Positions 8,164 to 16,899 of a stretch of DNA of 64,000 nucleotides are shown here, one piece after another. Origin of the DNA: Streptomyces sp. CG4 (GTDB lineage Bacteria > Actinomycetota > Actinomycetes > Streptomycetales > Streptomycetaceae); NCBI RefSeq assembly GCF_041080655.1, contig NZ_CP163525.1:3782001-3846000 (forward strand). The letters are read 5' to 3'. The stretch's first letter is position 1. Each line of letters opens with the position of its first letter. The position numbers and the translations under genes were made by a program. Under the pieces are notes generated by a model. The model did not search any database, had not been told where the DNA came from, and saw only the letters and a list, made by a program, of their open reading frames with translations.

Positions 8164-8311
8164 GCGACCAGCCGGGGGTGGGTCGTCATTTCGACTGTGT
8201 ACTGTCCTCTTCGCCAGTTCCGGCGCGAAACCGACAGGTCAGCCCGGGTACTGCGTGGGTGCGGCCGCGCTGATGGCTGGCCCGTGTCCCAGGGCCTTGC
8301 AGGAGGAGCAC

Positions 8312-8881
8312 ATGTGGTGGCGCAGCAAAGCGCCGTTGTCGCCTCGCGCGTTGCACAAGCGGTGTGTGCGGCTTCTTGCTGATCTGCCCATGCCCAGCCC
8401 TTTCAGTGTGGACGCGCTGGTGCGGAACATGGAGGATGCGCGGGGTCGCTCCATCCACCTGGTGGAGCTTGCCGAGCCCGAGGGCGGGCTGCGCGCCGCG
8501 TGCGGTCTGCGCGTCAGGACCGACCAGGTCACGTACGTGTTGTACCGGCGCCGGCCGACGCAGACGGGGACCGAGCACACGATCCTTCACGAGCTCTGCC
8601 ATGAGTGGTTCGACCACGGCACCACCTTGGGCCGGCAGGAGATCGAGCAGTACATCCCGGGCGATCTCTACCAAGGGCTCCTCGGCCGTCTCGGTCCCGG
8701 TGCGGTGGTCCAGGCGCGGGCCCGCTACGACACCCCCGAAGAGCAGGAGGCGGAGCTTTCGGCCTCGCTCATCAAGCGGATCGTCCGCCAACAGCCCTCG
8801 GCGGGCGAGGACATGGTCAGCCTTCTTGAGGACTCCCTGTCCCACCCCGTCGCCCCTCCGCGCCTCCGCGGGACGCGGTAA
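8312..8881 (+). CDS. ImmA/IrrE-family (M78-like) metallo-endopeptidase
   Basis: The 189-residue protein carries the zinc-binding signature HELCHEWFDHG (His 93, Glu 94, His 97) after a beta-rich segment (VTYVLYRRRPTQTGTEHTI), as in ImmA/IrrE proteases. ATG 8312 was chosen because AGGAGGAG lies 3-10 nt before it; frames upstream contain only weak starts. Family members in other bacteria cleave XRE-type repressors (ImmA on ImmR, IrrE/DdrO), so a regulatory protease role is likely but inferred. It is followed 59 bp later by a seven-helix membrane protein, with a P450 and a multi-HTH XRE regulator beyond. It has no signal peptide and should be cytoplasmic. Confidence 0.88.
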   Translation: MWWRSKAPLSPRALHKRCVRLLADLPMPSPFSVDALVRNMEDARGRSIHLVELAEPEGGLRAACGLRVRTDQVTYVLYRRRPTQTGTEHTILHELCHEWFDHGTTLGRQEIEQYIPGDLYQGLLGRLGPGAVVQARARYDTPEEQEAELSASLIKRIVRQQPSAGEDMVSLLEDSLSHPVAPPRLRGTR

Positions 8882-8891
8882 CTGCTTTCGG

Positions 8892-8910
8892 GCCCCGGCC
8901 GAGCCGGGGC
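8892..8910. terminator. Perfect short hairpin between peptidase and membrane-protein genes
   Basis: GCCCCGGC (8892-8899), loop CGA, GCCGGGGC (8903-8910), starting 11 nt after the peptidase stop and followed by a run of eight C. It could terminate, or reduce readthrough into, the next gene. Confidence 0.5.
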
Positions 8911-8940
8911 ACCCCCCCCTCGTCAGGAGTCTCCTTCGCC

Positions 8941-10167
8941 GTGCTTGCCTTGCTTGAGTACCTTGCTGCTCTGGTGTTGACGGTTGTCGCCGTGTGGCGG
9001 GTCCCCGCTGTCCGTTACGGCGACGCCTACCGACTGTCCCTGTGGGGCATTTACGCGGGTTTCGCCGTGACCTTGTGGCTCAGTACACCAGGGGTGATGC
9101 GCCTGCTGGACGCTGTGCCGGTTGTCGATCTGTCGGTCCTGCTCAAGCACTTGGTCGGCGCCGTGGCACTCATGGCCATGGTGACGTACGTCGCGACCAG
9201 CTACGGCAAGACCAGCGAACCTGTGGTCCCCCGGCACATCGCCGCCTCGCGCTGGATGGCTCGTGTCGCCCCCAAGGGCGCGTTGATTGTCATGGTCCTG
9301 ATGACCGTGCTCTTCTTCACCGTGGTCGACCGGAAGAGACCGAGCACCGACTTCGTGACCGACCACACGGGTCAATGGGGAGCGGCGGCCTACCTGAGCG
9401 TCTTCTACCTCTACACGATCGCTGTCGCGACGGCATCCGGCTACCAGTGGACCGGCGCCTTCCGCCGCGCGGAGACCAGGCTCCTGCGCACGGGCCTGCT
9501 GCTGATGGCCGTCTCCATGTGGATGGGTGTCCTCTACACGGCCGCCCGCATCGCGTTGATCTGGATCGACGTAGCCGCTCCGCTGAGTCACGCCGCCGAT
9601 CAGCAGGTGGTCACGTGGACCGCGGTGTGGTTCCAGGTGTTCTTCCTGATGCTCGCCCTGGGGACAAGCGTCCCCGCCACCCGTGCGGTCGCCGCGCGTT
9701 GGCGCGCCTGGAACGCGTTGCGCTGCCTCCACCCGCTGTGGCGCGATCTGGTGACGGCCTTTCCGGGCACGTCCTTCGCCCCGCCGGCTCCCCGGCTGCG
9801 CGAGCTCACCCGTTTCTCGCTGCCGGTCGACGTCCGCCTCGACCGCTGGGTCGCGGACATCACCGACGTGGAGGACAAGCTGCGCCACTACGCGCCGCCG
9901 GAGTTGCTGTCGGTGGCCGAGGATGCCGCGGAGGACCTCCCGGACCCGAAGCCCGCCGCCGAGGCCTACTGGATCAAGGCGGCACTGCAGGCCGCGACTG
10001 CCGGGCGGCGACTGGAGGTCGCCTCCGCCGCGCTGCCCACCAAGCCGATCGTGGACACCAGGGCCCAGGAATCGTGGCTTCTGCGCGTGCAGAAGGCCTA
10101 CGCCTCGATCACGGCGGCCCAGGCCGAGCAGTTGCTTGCCGAGGCCGAGCAGGAGCCCGCCGTATGA
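8941..10167 (+). CDS. MAB_1171c/DUF6545-like seven-helix membrane protein
   Basis: The 408-residue protein has seven predicted membrane helices in the first 245 residues (about 3-20, 33-50, 64-86, 110-128, 145-166, 180-207, 220-242). A soluble C-terminal domain of about 165 residues follows, rich in helices (TRFSLPVDVRLDRWVADITD, later WLLRVQKAYASITAAQAEQL). This layout fits the actinobacterial family named MAB_1171c putative transporter / DUF6545, often found beside ImmA/IrrE peptidases; the assignment is from memory of the family and its context. No transport substrate is known. GTG 8941 has AGGAG 11 nt upstream, a rather long spacing. It converges on the P450 gene. Confidence 0.75.
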   Translation: MLALLEYLAALVLTVVAVWRVPAVRYGDAYRLSLWGIYAGFAVTLWLSTPGVMRLLDAVPVVDLSVLLKHLVGAVALMAMVTYVATSYGKTSEPVVPRHIAASRWMARVAPKGALIVMVLMTVLFFTVVDRKRPSTDFVTDHTGQWGAAAYLSVFYLYTIAVATASGYQWTGAFRRAETRLLRTGLLLMAVSMWMGVLYTAARIALIWIDVAAPLSHAADQQVVTWTAVWFQVFFLMLALGTSVPATRAVAARWRAWNALRCLHPLWRDLVTAFPGTSFAPPAPRLRELTRFSLPVDVRLDRWVADITDVEDKLRHYAPPELLSVAEDAAEDLPDPKPAAEAYWIKAALQAATAGRRLEVASAALPTKPIVDTRAQESWLLRVQKAYASITAAQAEQLLAEAEQEPAV

Positions 10168-10227
10168 ACATCGCTTGAGCATCGCTCGGGCCGTCGCCGA
10201 TGTGCCGCAGCGGCGCGAAGGCAGGCT

Positions 10228-11559
10228 TCAGGTGAGGTGCGGTGCCAAGGTTGCCGGAGTGGGGCCGTCGGGGCGGACGGTGATGCCGTACGCCGCCTTC
10301 GTGGGGGTGGACTGGAAGGCGACGGTGTGGGCCGGCAGCAGGTGTTCGAGCAGGACGGTCGATTCGCGGAGCGCGAATTGCATACCGAGGCAGGCGCGGG
10401 GGCCGATGCCGAAGGGGAGGTAGGCGCCCGGGTGCGCGGGCCGGCCGTCCGGGGTGATGAAGCGCCGTGGATCGAAGTCCTCGGGTGCCGGCCACAGTTC
10501 GGCATCGCGGTGCGTGAGGTACGGGCAGATCAGCAGGTCGGTGTCCGCCTCGATGGCGTAGCCGGCGAGGGTGTCGTCCTCGGCGGCGTAGCGGGGCAGG
10601 ATCCAGGCGGACGGGTAGAGCCGGAGCGTCTCGTGGACCAGGGCCTGCATGGCCTGGCGGCGTTGGGGTGAGCCTTCGCCGCCGGCGGCGAGAGCTTGTT
10701 CGCGGGCGGCGGGGTACCGGTCGAGGAGCAGGTAGAGCCAGGTCAATGTGGTGGCGGTGGTTTCGTGCCCGGCCACGAGCAACGTGACCAGCTCGTCGCG
10801 GATCAACTGGTCGGTGTACTCGGGGTGTTCGGCAGCGGCGTCGATCAGGACCTGCAGCAAGCCGGGACCGTCGGGGCCGGCCGCCCCGCCGCGGGCGGCC
10901 TCGATGGCGTGCCGGGCGACCGCATCGATCCGGGCGAGATCGGCGGCAACGGCGTCCCGGGCGTCGCCGGCATCGGCGGGCAGGGTCGGAAGGGCGGCCG
11001 CCACGGCTGCCACGGCGGCCAGTTCACGCTCGGTCTCGTCATCGAGGGGATGCCCGGTGAGGGAGCGCCAGATGGCGTCGAGGGCGAAGCGGCGCATCTC
11101 CTGCCCGACATCGAGGGTCTGCCCGGTCCGGGCGTATCCGGCCCAGCGCCCGGCGGTGGTCCGGGCGGCCGCGGTGATCCGCTGTTCGTAGCGGCGCATC
11201 CCGGTACCGGTGAACTGGGACTGCAGCAAGCGGCGTTGTCGCTTCCACGGCTCGCCGGTGGCGGCGACGACGCCGTCGCCGATCAGCAGGCGGGCGCGGT
11301 GGGAGCGCTTGACGTACCGCTCGGGGTGCCGGGCGAGTACGTGCTGGACCGCCCGCGGGTCGGTGACGAGAACGGTGGGAGTCGGCCCGAGGCGGAAGGC
11401 GGCGATCCCGCCGAGCCGTTCACGTACCTGGGTCAGCAGCTCGACCAGTTCGCCTCCCTGCGCACGCCACCGCTCCACGAGTCCGGGCTCGGCTTCGGGG
11501 ACCGGCCGCCCCGTTCCAGGGACGTACGGCAGGGAGCCGGGACCGGCTTCGGTGTCCAT
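10228..11559 (-). CDS. Cytochrome P450
   Basis: The 443-residue protein has all class signatures: I-helix oxygen-binding LLVAGHETTATT (about residues 258-270), K-helix ETLR (near 310), and the haem loop LPFGIGPRACLGMQFA with the Cys ligand near 390. The N-terminal part (RWRAQGGELVELLTQ) and ARLLIGDGVVAATGEPWKRQ resemble the pentalenene-oxygenase/CYP102-like branch rather than typical macrolide P450s; the substrate is unknown. No ferredoxin gene is adjacent, so redox partners must come from elsewhere. ATG 11559 has AGGAGA 7 nt upstream. A 16-bp tandem repeat lies 32 nt before the start, between this gene and the XRE regulator on the same strand. Confidence 0.95.
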   Translation of the reverse strand: MDTEAGPGSLPYVPGTGRPVPEAEPGLVERWRAQGGELVELLTQVRERLGGIAAFRLGPTPTVLVTDPRAVQHVLARHPERYVKRSHRARLLIGDGVVAATGEPWKRQRRLLQSQFTGTGMRRYEQRITAAARTTAGRWAGYARTGQTLDVGQEMRRFALDAIWRSLTGHPLDDETERELAAVAAVAAALPTLPADAGDARDAVAADLARIDAVARHAIEAARGGAAGPDGPGLLQVLIDAAAEHPEYTDQLIRDELVTLLVAGHETTATTLTWLYLLLDRYPAAREQALAAGGEGSPQRRQAMQALVHETLRLYPSAWILPRYAAEDDTLAGYAIEADTDLLICPYLTHRDAELWPAPEDFDPRRFITPDGRPAHPGAYLPFGIGPRACLGMQFALRESTVLLEHLLPAHTVAFQSTPTKAAYGITVRPDGPTPATLAPHLT

Positions 11560-11590
11560 GGTTCTTCTCCTGGTAAACCGCTGACGGAGC

Positions 11591-11622
11591 GCTGGTACGA
11601 CGGACTGCTGGTACGACGGACT
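11591..11622. repeat. Two perfect 16-bp tandem repeats upstream of the P450 gene
   Basis: GCTGGTACGACGGACT occurs twice without a gap (11591-11606 and 11607-11622). The position, just upstream of the P450 start in a 120-bp intergenic space, fits an operator bound by dimers on one face of the helix. The next bases (GTACGG) begin a partial third match. Confidence 0.6.
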
Positions 11623-11679
11623 GTACGGGAGTGGCAGCCGCCCTCGCCTCGGCACTGATGCGACCCGGCCACCGGGGTG

Positions 11680-12555
11680 CTACCGGTCGTCGCCCGGGAT
11701 GGTGCCCGTGCGGATTCCAGCGGCCAGATTGGCCACGACGCTGATCATGTCCGGCGACAGGCCGTCCTCGTTGCCGCGAGCGGCGAGAGCGAGGATCTTG
11801 CGGTCGTTGATCGCCTTCAGCAGCTCGGCGACCTCGGTGATCTGTCGGGCCGCCTGTTCGTTTGGCTGGAAATACATCACCGGCACGCTGAACACCTCGG
11901 CCAGGCCTTCGAGTACCGCGGGGTCCTGCGGGCCGACGACGGTCTGCGCGCCGGTCCGCAGCGCCCGGACGACATCCGCCGTGACCAGATCCTGTCCGGC
12001 CTTCGTGTTGATGGCCTGGGCGATCTCCGCGTCCTGCGGGGGCTGGTTGCCCGGCGGATAGGTCGTCATCATGTAGGTGATCTTCTCGGCGAGGGTCCGC
12101 GGGATGGGCCACTGCCCGGCCGGCGGCTCGTCCGGCGCCAGGTTGCCGAAGGAGCGCTCCTGCGCCGCCAGCAGTTCCTCGGTGCTCGCCTTGTACGCCT
12201 TCGCCAGGGGCTCGATGTACGCGTCGTTGAGCTTGCGCTTGCCGCGCTCGGCGTTGCTCAACGGCACGCGACTGGCGCCGATGGCCTCAGCGGCTTCCCG
12301 CTGGCTCAGACCGGCGTCACACCGCAGGTCCGCCAGGTCCGGCACTCCGTCCCGGGGGAACAGGACATCGATCGGCTCCCCCAGCACCGCGGCCAGGGCG
12401 GGCAGCTTCTCACCCGGAGGAAAGTCCTCGCCGCCCTCCCATCGCGCAACTGCCGTGCCGGTGACGCCGACTGCCGCGCCCAGCTGCTTCTGGGTGAGGT
12501 CCTTCCCCCGACGTGCGGCGCGCACGCGCCTGCCGTCGAAGAGGCGTGGGGGCAT
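11680..12555 (-). CDS. Multi-HTH XRE-family transcriptional regulator
   Basis: The 291-residue protein has two XRE helix-turn-helix domains in a row: about residues 8-60 (RVRAARRGKDLTQKQLGAAV) and 68-125 (LRCDAGLSQREAAEAIGASR). A third EspR-like segment follows (about 150-250; LAEKITYMMTTYPPG, TADVVRALRTGAQ, EVFSVPVMYF). No enzymatic domain is seen. ATG 12555 has AGGAG 7 nt upstream. It probably controls the P450 and perhaps the ImmA/IrrE-membrane-protein operon, and may be the target of that protease, as XRE repressors are in ImmA/ImmR systems; this is inference from context. Its own promoter carries inverted GATACCG sites, which suggests autoregulation. Confidence 0.9.
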   Translation of the reverse strand: MPPRLFDGRRVRAARRGKDLTQKQLGAAVGVTGTAVARWEGGEDFPPGEKLPALAAVLGEPIDVLFPRDGVPDLADLRCDAGLSQREAAEAIGASRVPLSNAERGKRKLNDAYIEPLAKAYKASTEELLAAQERSFGNLAPDEPPAGQWPIPRTLAEKITYMMTTYPPGNQPPQDAEIAQAINTKAGQDLVTADVVRALRTGAQTVVGPQDPAVLEGLAEVFSVPVMYFQPNEQAARQITEVAELLKAINDRKILALAARGNEDGLSPDMISVVANLAAGIRTGTIPGDDR

Positions 12556-12616
12556 GTGGGACTCCTGCCACTGATCGACCTCGGGAAGGGAACAGGGGAA
12601 CTTTAACCTCTCACTT

Positions 12617-12662
12617 GATACCGCGCCGCATCTATCGTAAGTTCCGGTATCGGCGAGATCAA
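12617..12662 (-). promoter_or_regulatory. Promoter of the XRE gene with flanking inverted repeat
   Basis: On the minus strand, TTGATC (12662-12657) and TACGAT (12639-12634) are separated by 17 nt and form a good -35/-10 pair about 80 bp before the ATG. GATACCG (12617-12623) and CGGTATC (12645-12651) are inverted copies bracketing the -10 box, one inside the spacer and one near the expected transcription start, as expected for an autorepressor site. The rest of the gap up to 12907 shows no further feature. Confidence 0.55.
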
Positions 12663-12917
12663 CCGCCGCTCCTGCCCGCCTGGTGACGCACGGGGGTCGC
12701 CACCAGGCGGGCGCCATCATCTCTGCTGCGCCAAACGCCACGCATTCGTTGCCCTTGCGACAAGTGAGCAGCGCTAAGATCCAGCCACTTGCATGGGTGG
12801 GGCCCCAGCCGGCGTTTTCTGCTTCGCTTTTCGCAGTCGCGCTGTGCGCTGTGCGCTGATTGTGACGGTACGGGGCCATTGTGATCCAGCCATGCGCTGC
12901 CTTTTGGGGAGGGATGG

Positions 12918-15863
12918 GTGGCTCAACGCGCCCTCAGACGCGGCTTGGTGGCCGCGTCCGCAGCATTCAGCCTGGTTCCGGGCCTCGGGTTCGCAGCAGG
13001 GCCCGCGCAGGCGGACACCTCCGGCGAGGTCGTGCTACCGGCCGATGCCGCATACCTGCCACCCGAGGACACCGTGAAGGCGGCGGGTGACACCGGATAT
13101 CTGCACACACAGCAGGGCACGTCCGGGACGCAGTGGACCGACGACGCCTCGGGGCAGTCCTACACCGTCACGCCCGCGGTCGAATCCCCCCACGACGGCC
13201 TGGGCATCGTGCCGGAGTCGGGAACCACAGTCGTACACATCGAGGACCTGGCGACCCGGGCCACCACGTCCATCCAGCCGCCCGCGGGACAGGTGTGGAC
13301 GCACGCCTACACCGGCTCGTCCATCCTCACCCACGCGCAGCAGAGCGGCCCGCAGGTGCTGCACCTGGTGCGGTCCGCGAACGGCCAGGTCACCGACACG
13401 CCCATCCCGTGCCCGCCGGAGGTGACCGGTTTCGCCGGAGTGCTGACCCAGGACGACGCCGGTGCCGTGCTGTATCTGCGCACCGCCTCCGGAGTGCTGC
13501 CGTTCCTGGTGGACTACGCTGCCGCGACCGTGCACGAGATCTTCGCGGGGACGGACATCACCTCGGTGAAGATCGGTCTTTCGGCGGGCCAGGTGTACGC
13601 CCATCCGAACTCCTGGCCCACGTACGTCGACACCGTCCCCCGGGACGATCCCGGCGCGACGCCGACGCGGACGCCCCTGCCGGCCGCCGCCGCGAACAAT
13701 GACGCTGGGGTTGCCGACATCGCCGTGACCGGTGGCTGGATCCTCGTGAACCACCTGATCACCACGACCTACACGGCCCCCGGCGATGCCTTGCAGGCGG
13801 TACCGATCGGCGGCGGGGCCACGCAGAAGCTGTTCCCCTGGGCACAGCCGGACCTGGTGACGGCGCCCGACGGCAGCGTGCTGGTCACCGCCGGAACCAG
13901 CTCCGAGGACTGGGCGGTCCGCAGGATCACCGCGGCTTCCGGCCAGGTGCCGACAAGCTCCGTCGTACGCCAGGTGCCGCCGCTTCCCGCGCAGGTGCGG
14001 GATCTTTCCTTGGGCGCGGGCACGTTGGCCAATGACGACTGGGTGTCCAACTCGGCGCTGCCCGACCCCGTGTACGAGCGCGACATCAGCTCCTCCCTGC
14101 AGGCCGGGCCGCGCACCACCGTCACGCAGCACGGCACCGGGGTCATCGCGCGCGGCAACGGGCAAGTGGCCTACCAGACATCCGACGGCATCGTTTCGCC
14201 GGGCGCCGGCGGATCCTCCCAGCACCTCTACGCGACCGGCGCCGCGGTGGCCGCCTCCGGGCGCTACATCCTCCAGCACGACAGCGGATACTTCTTCGTC
14301 CAGGACTTCGAGGCCCCCAGCGCGCTCCCCTACCAGTCGACCACCGAGGCGGCGTCACTGTGGGGCCGGAAGGTCTGGGAGGAGGACCCGGGCCACCACG
14401 GTGCCGTCCGGTCCTACGACCTGGTCTCGAAGCGGTACACGGCGGATCTCCCGGTGGACCCGGCGTGCGGGAACCTGTCCGCGGTCCAGGCCGTCGGCCG
14501 CTGGCTGTACTGGTCCTGCGTGCACGTCGACGGAGTCACCGACAAGGCCGGGGTGTGGGACCTGACCGCGGGCAAGAACATCCCGGTCCGCTACGGGCAG
14601 GCTCAACTCGGGGACGGCTACCTGGTCCTGCGCGACCCGGCCACCGGCGCGTTGATGCTCACCGACTTCCACAACGGCGCGGGAACAGCACCGGTGACCA
14701 CCGGGTTCGCCGGCGCGGCCACCGGGGTCTGGACGGTCGACAGGTTCGGCGGCCCCGCGGCCTATGTCGACTCCCAGCAGCGCGTCCATCTGGTGCCGGT
14801 CTCCGTGCCGCGTTCCCCGATCGCCGTGATCGACCCGCGGACGAGCGGCAGAAGGCTGACCGTTCAGCTGTCGCGTCCCGCGGCCTCGGCGACGGTGACG
14901 TTCAGCGACCCCTTCGGCCACGTACTGCGCACCCAGACGGCCGACGTCGCAGGGGCCTCGGTCGACGTGACGTGGAACGGCCGCACGGACAGCGGCGCAG
15001 CGCTCCCGAACGGCACCTACACCTGGAAGATGACGGCCAGGGCGGCCGACGGCACCGGCGCGGTGGCCACCGGCACCCTGCGGCTGACCGGTGCCGCGGA
15101 CACCTACCGGGACTACAGCGCGAGCGGCCTCGGCTCCCTGACCACGCTGACCTCGACGGGCCGGCTCACCGCCCACTTCTCGTCCCGCGCGGACGGCACG
15201 TTCACCGGCACGAGCGGCAGCAGCGGCTGGCCGAGCGGGATCACCGCGGTGCCCTTCGGCGACATCAACGGGGACGGCTGCGACGAACTGCTGGTGCGCA
15301 TGCCCGGCGGTGAACTGCGCGCGTACCGTGCCGGATGCGGGCACTGGCCCTCGCCGAACACCCCGTACGCCTCGCTGGGCACCGGCTTCCATCAGTACAA
15401 GTGGCTCTCCTCGCCGGGTGATCTGAACGGCGACGGCACCCCGGACCTGGTGGCGTGGAGCGCCTCGACCGGTGACCTGTATGTCGTCCCCGTCACCCAG
15501 CGGGGGACGCTGGGAGCCCGGCAACTGATCCGTTCCGGGCTGACCTACACGAAGCTGATCTCGATCGGTGACGTGACCGGCGACGCGATCGGGGACCTGC
15601 TGGCCTACGACCACTCCGGCAGCCTGTGGCTGATGGCAGGCGACGGCCACGGCAACTTCCGGTCCCGCAAGCTGGTCTTCGGCAACTGGGGCACCGGGTA
15701 CAACGCCGTGATCGGCGCCGGCGACCTCACCGGCGACGGCAAGCCCGACCTCGTCGAACGGGACTCCTCCGGCACCATGTGGGTCAACCCGGGTCTCGGG
15801 AACGGCTCCTTCGGCGGACGGATCAAGGCAGCGACCGGCTGGAACTACACCGGTATGTCCTGA
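12918..15863 (+). CDS. Large secreted FG-GAP/VCBS-repeat protein with FlgD-like Ig domain
   Basis: The 981-residue protein has a Sec signal peptide (MAQRALRRGLVAASAAF, cleavage after AQA-32). A long region of beta-rich sequence (about 40-640) lacks a recognised motif but looks like a beta-propeller. An FlgD-type Ig module follows (about 650-720; VDVTWNGRTDSGAALPNGTY), then four FG-GAP/VCBS calcium-binding repeats starting near 780, 834, 884 and 935 (GDINGDGCDELLV, GDLNGDGTPDLV, GDVTGDAIGDLLAY, GDLTGDGKPDLVERD). Such proteins are exported and probably bind ligands or surfaces; no enzymatic function is visible. GTG 12918 has GGGAGGG 4 nt upstream. It is the last gene of the accessory stretch and converges on the second sigma cassette. 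Confidence 0.88.
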   Translation: MAQRALRRGLVAASAAFSLVPGLGFAAGPAQADTSGEVVLPADAAYLPPEDTVKAAGDTGYLHTQQGTSGTQWTDDASGQSYTVTPAVESPHDGLGIVPESGTTVVHIEDLATRATTSIQPPAGQVWTHAYTGSSILTHAQQSGPQVLHLVRSANGQVTDTPIPCPPEVTGFAGVLTQDDAGAVLYLRTASGVLPFLVDYAAATVHEIFAGTDITSVKIGLSAGQVYAHPNSWPTYVDTVPRDDPGATPTRTPLPAAAANNDAGVADIAVTGGWILVNHLITTTYTAPGDALQAVPIGGGATQKLFPWAQPDLVTAPDGSVLVTAGTSSEDWAVRRITAASGQVPTSSVVRQVPPLPAQVRDLSLGAGTLANDDWVSNSALPDPVYERDISSSLQAGPRTTVTQHGTGVIARGNGQVAYQTSDGIVSPGAGGSSQHLYATGAAVAASGRYILQHDSGYFFVQDFEAPSALPYQSTTEAASLWGRKVWEEDPGHHGAVRSYDLVSKRYTADLPVDPACGNLSAVQAVGRWLYWSCVHVDGVTDKAGVWDLTAGKNIPVRYGQAQLGDGYLVLRDPATGALMLTDFHNGAGTAPVTTGFAGAATGVWTVDRFGGPAAYVDSQQRVHLVPVSVPRSPIAVIDPRTSGRRLTVQLSRPAASATVTFSDPFGHVLRTQTADVAGASVDVTWNGRTDSGAALPNGTYTWKMTARAADGTGAVATGTLRLTGAADTYRDYSASGLGSLTTLTSTGRLTAHFSSRADGTFTGTSGSSGWPSGITAVPFGDINGDGCDELLVRMPGGELRAYRAGCGHWPSPNTPYASLGTGFHQYKWLSSPGDLNGDGTPDLVAWSASTGDLYVVPVTQRGTLGARQLIRSGLTYTKLISIGDVTGDAIGDLLAYDHSGSLWLMAGDGHGNFRSRKLVFGNWGTGYNAVIGAGDLTGDGKPDLVERDSSGTMWVNPGLGNGSFGGRIKAATGWNYTGMS

Positions 15864-15933
15864 TCTCCGGTGGACCGCAGGCATGCCGCGAGTTCACCGT
15901 GGCGTGGCGGTAAGCGGTAGAAACCGCCCCGGT

Positions 15934-16785
15934 TCAGCCGCCGTTGGCGGCCTTGGCGCGTGCGTCGCCCGGCTTCGCGGCCCCCGGGGCGGACTTCCCG
16001 CTCCCCGTCTCCGGCTTCGCGCCCCCCGCCACCGGCTTGGGCTTCGAGTTGTCGCCGTGCGACTCCGGCCCGGCACCCGACTCACCCGACTTGGCGTCCT
16101 TTTTGACCTTCCGTCCGTTTCCGGTTGTGCCGTTCGTCACCTGGGTCGCGCAATAGGACGCGACCTTGTCCGAGCCGCCCGCCGCCGCGACGAGCCGCTG
16201 CCAGGCCGTCGCGTCCAGCGCGCCGCCCCGCTCCCCGGACCGCTCGTAGGCACGGCAGTGGGCCACCGTGTCCCGCGCGGTGGCCGGGTGGTGCGGGCGG
16301 CCGGCCGGGCTCGCCGAGCCCGGCCCGGTGGTCCCGGCCGAGGCGCCGGGAGCGGCCGACCGGTGCGGGCCGCTCGCCGACGGGCGGGCCGGCCGCGGGG
16401 TGTCCGGCCGGGCGTCCGGGCCGGACCGGGCGGAGCCGATCGCCGCGACGGCGACACCGCCCAGCGCGAGGCTCGCGAGCGCCACCGAGAGCGTGGTCCG
16501 CAGCGAGCGCCGCCCGCGGCGCGGCACGGCGGGCCGCCAGTCGTCCCGGCGCCGGGTGCGCGCGGCGGACAACCGGGGCTCGCGGGCGGCCCGGAAGGCG
16601 GCCACCGCCCGGCGCTCGGCCTCGGCGTCGACGCCGCCGGCGCGCAGCGCGGCGGCGAGCCACGCCTCGCATCCGGAGGCCGTGAGATGCCCGTACCCGT
16701 CGACGTGGTCCGGTGCGGAGAGGGTGCCGCCGGGGTGCCCGTGCCGACGGCCGAAGGGACCGTCGCCGCTGTGCCGTTCACCCAT
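15934..16785 (-). CDS. Single-pass membrane partner of ECF sigma factor (putative anti-sigma), second copy
   Basis: The 283-residue protein has the same layout as the product of 4272-5381: a cytoplasmic part with the helix AVAAFRAAREP (about 60-70), one membrane helix (about 98-117, LSVALASLALGGVAVAAI), a Pro/Ser-rich stalk, a small outer domain with two Cys (177 and 212, compared with 233 and 264 in the other copy), and a low-complexity Lys/Gly/Ala tail (KPKPVAGGAKPETGSGKSAP). It also lacks a zinc anti-sigma motif. ATG 16785 has a moderate GGGAA upstream. Unlike the first cassette it is separated from its sigma gene by 114 bp, so it is not translationally coupled. Anti-sigma function is inferred from context. 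Confidence 0.75.
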   Translation of the reverse strand: MGERHSGDGPFGRRHGHPGGTLSAPDHVDGYGHLTASGCEAWLAAALRAGGVDAEAERRAVAAFRAAREPRLSAARTRRRDDWRPAVPRRGRRSLRTTLSVALASLALGGVAVAAIGSARSGPDARPDTPRPARPSASGPHRSAAPGASAGTTGPGSASPAGRPHHPATARDTVAHCRAYERSGERGGALDATAWQRLVAAAGGSDKVASYCATQVTNGTTGNGRKVKKDAKSGESGAGPESHGDNSKPKPVAGGAKPETGSGKSAPGAAKPGDARAKAANGG

Positions 16786-16899
16786 GTCTGTTCCCGTCCT
16801 CGTCCGGCGTACCGGAGACGCACGACCCCCTTCCGGACCTCGTACCGGGTCCGGAACCGATGTGTTCCCCGTGTCCGTACGGGGGGCGGTCCGCGCCGT

